From: an uncultured Bacilli bacterium
GTDB taxonomy: Bacteria; Bacillota_I; Bacilli_A; RF39; UBA660
Length of the DNA: 19,523 bases
NCBI GenBank assembly: GCA_949879835.1
Contig: CATLBU010000007.1
Location: 1-19,523 of the forward strand
Reading direction: 5' to 3'
Shown: positions 15,595 to 19,523 of the stretch, one piece after another
How positions within the stretch are numbered: position 1 is the stretch's first letter
Layout of the letters: every line of letters begins with the position of its first letter
Program-made: the position numbers and the translations under genes
Notes under the pieces: model-generated
What the model saw: the letters and a program-made list of their open reading frames with translations, nothing else
What the model was told of the DNA's origin: nothing
Database searches by the model: none

Positions 15595-15847
15595 TTTATA
15601 GCCCCCTTATAAGATTATATGATATGTTAAATTTATTAAAACTTTAAAACAATTTATTTTTTAGTTCCATACATTTATCAGAATCCACATTTTTATAATA
15701 CATTAATGAACTATAAACAAAATATTATTTGCTGTTTCTTTCACCGAATTAATATTAAAAAGGAGAGTATCTAATATATTTAAAATCTCATAGTTCGTTT
15801 TAAAATCATAATAACATATCTGGCAAACCATTATATCATAAATTGCA
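15595..15847. other. Gene-poor spacer with a weak 42-codon reading frame
   Basis: 253 bp between the radical SAM gene and the 285-residue protein gene. It is very A+T-rich with no clear terminator. On the minus strand a 42-codon frame (15831 down to 15703) starts MVCQICYYDF and ends in TAA, but it has no ribosome binding site. A TATAAT-like box at 15614-15619 is too close to the downstream start to be convincing. Confidence 0.4.
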
Positions 15848-16954
15848 CTATTTATACATATCGCTTTCTAAAGTACAAGCACCACAGCCAATACATCCTG
15901 GTCCATTTAGTGGACTTAACTGTTTCTTTTTTAATAATTTGGTAGCTTCTTTCGTTACAGATAATACTTCCTCTGAAGAACAGGTCCTAAAGTTTTCTAA
16001 AATTGATCCATTAGATGGTTTAAAAGGAATAATGGATGGTAAACAATCAACATCAATCATGGCTTTTATTCCTTCTAACGAAGATTCAGGATTTTCTAGT
16101 CCAATGATAATTGCGGAACCTACATTTTTCTTACCAAATATTTTAACCGCTTTTTTCCATGCCCTAATGTAGTCTTCGCATTTGATTTGCGCCTTTCCAG
16201 GCATCATCATTTTACGAATTTTTTCATTCCATATTTCAATATTCATTTCAATTGCAGTTGCTCCAAAATCATGAAGTTCCTCTAAAATTTTTAAATCATT
16301 GGGGGGAGAAATTTCCACTACTATAGGTATATTAGATATATTTCTAACCTCTTTTAAAATATTCATATATTGATAGGCTCCCCTATCTGGAGTATATAAA
16401 TTTCCACCAGTTAGATTGATTGATTTTATTGTATTATCTTCCCTCAAAACAACTATTAACGCTTCTATGATAGATTCTATTCTATCCTGTTCTTTTATGA
16501 TTTTTCCATTATTTAATGCACAAAAAGCACATTGTTCCTCTTTTGTAAAATAACAACAAGAAGAAGAGACAGAACATATCAAAACATCTCTTCCTTCTTT
16601 TTGAATATAATCCGATATAAATCTTCCATTTTTTAGTTTATAATCATACCAAAAAGGACTTTTAACTGGGAAAGGACAAGCTTCAACTATTATATTCTCA
16701 TCTGTTAAATACAAATGATTATCTTTCTCATATAAATAATATTTGCTATCTAAAATCATTTCTTTACTATATGGAATACTAACAATTATGTCATCTGATA
16801 AAAGTAATTGCAAACCCATATTGATTGTTCTTTTTACTTCTGTTTGATGTTCCATATCATAAATTTTATTCGATATTTCATTCACCTTTATTCCATAACA
16901 AAGAACTTCTGATTTTATTTTTAATAAATCTTCTCTATCTATATCTCTATTCAT
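15848..16954 (-). CDS. Radical SAM protein, MSMEG_0568-like
   Basis: 368 residues. The cluster-binding motif is Cys134-x7-Cys142-x2-Cys145 (CCYFTKEEQCAFC) rather than the usual C-x3-C-x2-C. TGGN (182-185) takes the place of the SAM-binding GGE motif, followed by barrel strands VVEISPPND and AIEMNIEIWN. A C-terminal Cys354-x2-Cys357-x2-Cys360 (GCIGCGAC) suggests an auxiliary iron-sulfur site. From memory, the overall pattern (PDRGA, ELHDFG, MPGKA, AWKKAVKIFG, C-terminal GCxxCGAC) resembles the MSMEG_0568 radical SAM family found in actinobacterial nitrilase clusters; no such genes are here. AGGA lies 5 nt before the ATG, 12 nt after the SDR-like gene: a two-gene operon. Reaction unknown. Confidence 0.75.
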   Translation of the reverse strand: MNRDIDREDLLKIKSEVLCYGIKVNEISNKIYDMEHQTEVKRTINMGLQLLLSDDIIVSIPYSKEMILDSKYYLYEKDNHLYLTDENIIVEACPFPVKSPFWYDYKLKNGRFISDYIQKEGRDVLICSVSSSCCYFTKEEQCAFCALNNGKIIKEQDRIESIIEALIVVLREDNTIKSINLTGGNLYTPDRGAYQYMNILKEVRNISNIPIVVEISPPNDLKILEELHDFGATAIEMNIEIWNEKIRKMMMPGKAQIKCEDYIRAWKKAVKIFGKKNVGSAIIIGLENPESSLEGIKAMIDVDCLPSIIPFKPSNGSILENFRTCSSEEVLSVTKEATKLLKKKQLSPLNGPGCIGCGACTLESDMYK

Positions 16955-16966
16955 ATAATTCCTAAC

Positions 16967-17725
16967 TTATTTTAATAATATTCCACCATTGACGTTCACA
17001 TTTTCTCCATTAATATAATCGGCAGCATTTGATAGTAAAAATAATATAGTATTTGCAACATCCTGTGGATCACATACCCTTCCACTTGGATTTATCTTGG
17101 CATAATTTTCAAAATCTTCTTCTTCCATAATTGCTTGTGTTAAAGGTGTAATGGCAAGAGCAGGACTTACTGTGTTCACTTTTATGTTAAATTTTGCAAG
17201 TTCTAAAGCAGCTACTTTAGTAAGCATAACTGTACCTGCTTCGGATATACATAAAGGAGAAGCTGTTTCTAAAGGTCTTTCCGCATATCTTGATGCAACA
17301 TTTACTATTCTTGGCTGATTAGATTTCCGCATTAATTCTACTGATTGTTGAATCAAATAAAATCGATGAATTAAATTTGCATTCATTTCCTTTTTAAAAT
17401 CTTCTATTGAAAATTCTTCAAATGCTCCTCCAATATCAATTGCTGCGTTATTTACTAAATAATCTAATTTATCAAATTTTTCTTTTATAATAGATACGAT
17501 TTTAAGGATATCTTCCTCTTTACTAATATCTGCTTTAATACAAGCGCCAACAGTTCCAAAATTCGATATCTCCTCTACTACTTTTTGAGCTCTTTTTTCA
17601 TCATTATTATAATTTAAAATCACTATAGCCCCATTTTTAGCTAACTCTATAGCTGTAGCTTTTCCAAATCCAGAAGTACTTCCAGTTATAAAAGCCACTT
17701 TATTTTTAAAACAATCATATTTCAT
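16967..17725 (-). CDS. Short-chain dehydrogenase-like protein lacking the catalytic Tyr/Lys
   Basis: 252 residues with the Rossmann fold of classical SDRs: TGSTSGFG (14-21), KADIS (64-68), NNAA (92-95), Ser145 in NVAS, KVNTVSPA (182-189), NPSGR and the C-terminal INGENVNVNGG. Where the family has YxxSK the sequence reads LCISE: Leu158 replaces the catalytic Tyr and Glu162 the Lys. NAD(P) binding is plausible but ordinary oxidoreductase chemistry is doubtful. The ATG at 17725 is chosen for GAAAGGA upstream; a longer frame to 17827 adds an unlikely Ile/Tyr-rich tail. First gene of a pair with the radical SAM protein, which suggests a shared pathway. Confidence 0.85.
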   Translation of the reverse strand: MKYDCFKNKVAFITGSTSGFGKATAIELAKNGAIVILNYNNDEKRAQKVVEEISNFGTVGACIKADISKEEDILKIVSIIKEKFDKLDYLVNNAAIDIGGAFEEFSIEDFKKEMNANLIHRFYLIQQSVELMRKSNQPRIVNVASRYAERPLETASPLCISEAGTVMLTKVAALELAKFNIKVNTVSPALAITPLTQAIMEEEDFENYAKINPSGRVCDPQDVANTILFLLSNAADYINGENVNVNGGILLK

Positions 17726-17772
17726 AATAACATTCCTTTCTAAAATAATGATATATAATATTTTATGAATAT

Positions 17773-17802
17773 ATTTTAACATAATATAATTAAATTTGTG
17801 AA
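17773..17802 (-). promoter_or_regulatory. Candidate promoter of the SDR-radical SAM operon
   Basis: On the minus strand TTCACA (17797-17802) and TAAAAT (17773-17778) with an 18-bp spacer. The region is so A+T-rich that other -10 boxes are possible. Confidence 0.35.
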
Positions 17803-17882
17803 GATTATAATGTAATGTTATCCACAATTAAAATTCAAACATTTTATAATTTCAGTAATTGATTTATATGGATATTTTAATG

Positions 17883-17915
17883 AATAATAAAGTAGCAATA
17901 GGCTTCCTGCTACTT
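17883..17915 (-). terminator. Probable terminator after the HD-like gene
   Basis: AAGTAGCA (17890-17897) and TGCTACTT (17908-17915) form an 8-bp stem with a 10-nt loop; on the minus strand the tail is TTATTATT. The tail is interrupted by A, so efficiency is uncertain. It ends the transcription unit of the gene that stops at 17955. Confidence 0.5.
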
Positions 17916-17954
17916 GAGTTATTTTACTAATGAATAGCCTGTTTTAATTATTTA

Positions 17955-18782
17955 CTATTTTATAATTTTTAATGTCTTTTCATTGACTGCTTCATAAATG
18001 GTATTAGATGCTTTTTCAAAATCTATCGCAGTTGTTCTAATGTCTACATTCATTTTGTTTAAACACCAAACAATTGTATCAACTAACTGTAGTAGAAAAA
18101 ATTCTCTTTTACTTTGTTCCATTTTTATATTTCTTCTTTTTTCAATATCGATAATTCTTTCCCTTGGTGATACAATTCCTTCCTCAGTAGCCATTAAATC
18201 GGCAACATTTAATATACGATCATAATCTGAATAAGAATATGTACTCAAAAAGTGATACATATCATTATGCGTTATACTATCATCTACAGGAATGGCATTC
18301 TTATTTTTATCTATAATATAAGAATTACTAGGCGCATAAATGACCAGTATATTTATGTTTAAAAAGGAATGTGTTAAACAAGCAATCGATTCCTCATAAT
18401 AGCCTAAATCAAATAATTTTTCAAAACCTATCATAATACGCTTATTTCCATGGTCATATTTTCTACCATAAGCATGTAATATTCCTAATCTAAAAGCTTT
18501 TTCTTCCTCTAAATCACACTTTTTAGCAATAATAGAGCATAATTTTGCTACCTGTAACGAATGACTCTTATTTATTCCAAATTCGTTAAGAGAATTTCCT
18601 AATGGTATATTTTCATCTAGGCATTGATAAGCTAATCTTAAAATCTCTTCTTTTTTAGAATCGTCTATTGCTTTGTTTTGTAATAGGTGGTAGCATTCCT
18701 CTTTTGTTAACCTTCGATTACTAGTTAATAATTTATTTAGTTGCACTCGTTGTATTAAATTATCCAATACATCCTGGTTCAA
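17955..18782 (-). CDS. HD-domain-like protein with a degenerate HD pair
   Basis: 275 residues. Residues 73-200 follow the HD phosphohydrolase layout: SHSLQVAKL with His74, LGILHAYGRKYD with His103, then His138 in CLTHSF and Asp195 in LNVADLMA. The Asp of the HD doublet is Ala104, so metal-dependent hydrolysis is doubtful; a binding or regulatory role is possible. The N-terminal 70 residues are helical; the C-terminal 75 are helical and Lys-rich. No signal or membrane segment. The start is uncertain: a TTG at 18782 has AGAAGGA almost touching it (2-nt spacing), and no in-frame ATG is nearby. It follows the 214-residue protein gene by 55 nt, probably in the same operon. Confidence 0.7.
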   Translation of the reverse strand: MNQDVLDNLIQRVQLNKLLTSNRRLTKEECYHLLQNKAIDDSKKEEILRLAYQCLDENIPLGNSLNEFGINKSHSLQVAKLCSIIAKKCDLEEEKAFRLGILHAYGRKYDHGNKRIMIGFEKLFDLGYYEESIACLTHSFLNINILVIYAPSNSYIIDKNKNAIPVDDSITHNDMYHFLSTYSYSDYDRILNVADLMATEEGIVSPRERIIDIEKRRNIKMEQSKREFFLLQLVDTIVWCLNKMNVDIRTTAIDFEKASNTIYEAVNEKTLKIIK

Positions 18783-18837
18783 TTCCTTCTATTAATTGAT
18801 AAGATTTGATATCTATCTAATAGAAGTAGCAACATAT

Positions 18838-19482
18838 TTATAACTTTTTTTGGGGAATCTCTCTTTTTAAATTTTCTAAAATACATACCTTGAATAATTC
18901 TATGTCTAGTACATTTTTCATACCTTCAATATTTTCTAAATTTTTTATTAAAGAACTAACTCCATCTACAAATTCCTCTGTTGACAGATTTAATTTTCCA
19001 AAGCTGATTCCAGTTTTATTATAATATCTTGTATAAAAAGTATTTCCTATTTGATCATGATTATGAACTGTGTAATCATAGTCATGAGCCTCAACATTGA
19101 ATAATAAAATTCTTTCTTCTATTATATTATTATTTTTTATTCTTTCATCGACCTTAATTTGATTGCCATCAACAAGAATATTATAAAGTCGATGTTCCAT
19201 AACTACAATATAAAATTTTCCTTTATTTACTTTTTGTTTTCTACTATTCCATAAGACCGCGCTACCTACTAAAGTTTTTATTCCAAACTGATCAATTTCT
19301 TGCATCCTTTCTTCATAATCAACGATTGAAATGTAGTCGTTGATTTCCATTTTTAAAAATTTTTGTTCTTGTGATAACATAATTTCAAATTCTTGGTTTT
19401 TCACTTCAATAGGTGAAGCAATAGTTGAATGTTCCAATTGATTTTTCTTTCCTCTTAATTCATTAATTATTTTTTTTAACAT
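18838..19482 (-). CDS. Protein of unknown function
   Basis: 214 residues, soluble by eye, with an N-terminal Lys-rich helix (1-25), a central beta-like part (about 75-165) containing the acidic/His stretch NVEAHDYDYTVHNHD, and a helical C-terminus ending in KKL. I recognise no family. An in-frame TTG at 19497 exists, but GGGAG lies 8 nt before the ATG at 19482, which is the better start. It probably heads an operon with the HD-like gene; its promoter would be at or beyond the right edge. Confidence 0.7.
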   Translation of the reverse strand: MLKKIINELRGKKNQLEHSTIASPIEVKNQEFEIMLSQEQKFLKMEINDYISIVDYEERMQEIDQFGIKTLVGSAVLWNSRKQKVNKGKFYIVVMEHRLYNILVDGNQIKVDERIKNNNIIEERILLFNVEAHDYDYTVHNHDQIGNTFYTRYYNKTGISFGKLNLSTEEFVDGVSSLIKNLENIEGMKNVLDIELFKVCILENLKREIPQKKL

Positions 19483-19523
19483 AATTTTTACTCCCAATTG
19501 ACATTTTTTAACTAAATGATTAT

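Noticed and set aside
15843..16172. Plus-strand open frame of 109 codons
   Set aside because: It is antisense to the radical SAM gene over its conserved C-terminal half and has no ribosome site or recognisable product.
17726..17827. N-terminal extension of the SDR-like protein by 34 codons
   Set aside because: The ribosome binding site lies inside it, just before the ATG at 17725, and the added residues are Ile/Tyr-rich and unlike any SDR start.
17890..17915. Protein-binding operator at the AGTAGCA inverted repeat
   Set aside because: Its place after a stop codon and the T-rich tail on the minus strand fit a terminator better.
113..19482. TGA read as tryptophan
   Set aside because: Every gene is intact under the standard code and the tryptophan codons inspected are TGG, so reassignment is not supported.
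1..19523. CRISPR array, tRNA, rRNA, transposase or phage genes
   Set aside because: Looked for on both strands; no regularly spaced repeats, no cloverleaf with conserved tRNA arms, and no mobile-element protein motifs were seen.

Overview
The window looks like a chromosomal segment of a low-GC Gram-positive bacterium (Firmicutes/Bacilli level). The DNA is very A+T-rich throughout. Good AAGGAGG-type ribosome binding sites precede most genes, sigma-A-like promoters can be read, and glmS is preceded by a glmS self-cleaving ribozyme, an RNA class known mainly from Firmicutes. MutS and an intact standard-code reading of every gene argue against a true Mycoplasma. The lineage could be an Erysipelotrichales/RF39-like member of the Bacilli, but that is inference. 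All 16 clear genes end in TAG (10) or TAA (6), and none ends in TGA.

Left part (1-3800), minus strand: a tight operon natA-natB-phoA encodes an ABC-2 exporter ATPase, its permease and a membrane-anchored alkaline phosphatase, closed by a hairpin terminator over the phoA stop. A divergent promoter region then leads to the only plus-strand gene, glmS (4007-5812). Its long leader carries the glucosamine-6-phosphate-sensing ribozyme (about 3850-3985). A bidirectional terminator separates glmS from the convergent genes.

Middle (5865-12880), minus strand: mutS, a small three-helix membrane protein and a sugar-nucleotidyltransferase-like protein form one compact operon. Upstream lie a DUF308/HdeD-like membrane protein and a coiled-coil/zinc-ribbon protein, each with its own terminator or promoter. 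Next come an M3-family oligoendopeptidase and, just upstream and probably co-transcribed, a single-ring Clp-type AAA+ ATPase with an unfamiliar N-terminal half.

Right part (14737-19482), minus strand, is the most unusual: a helical protein of unknown function; a two-gene unit of a short-chain dehydrogenase-like protein lacking the catalytic Tyr and Lys plus a radical SAM protein with an atypical C-x7-C-x2-C motif and a C-terminal C-x2-C-x2-C; an HD-domain-like protein whose HD pair has become HA; and a protein of unknown family. No tRNA, rRNA, insertion sequence, phage gene or CRISPR array was seen. The best candidates for something undescribed are the D1-only Clp-like ATPase with its neighbours and the degenerate-SDR/radical-SAM pair.
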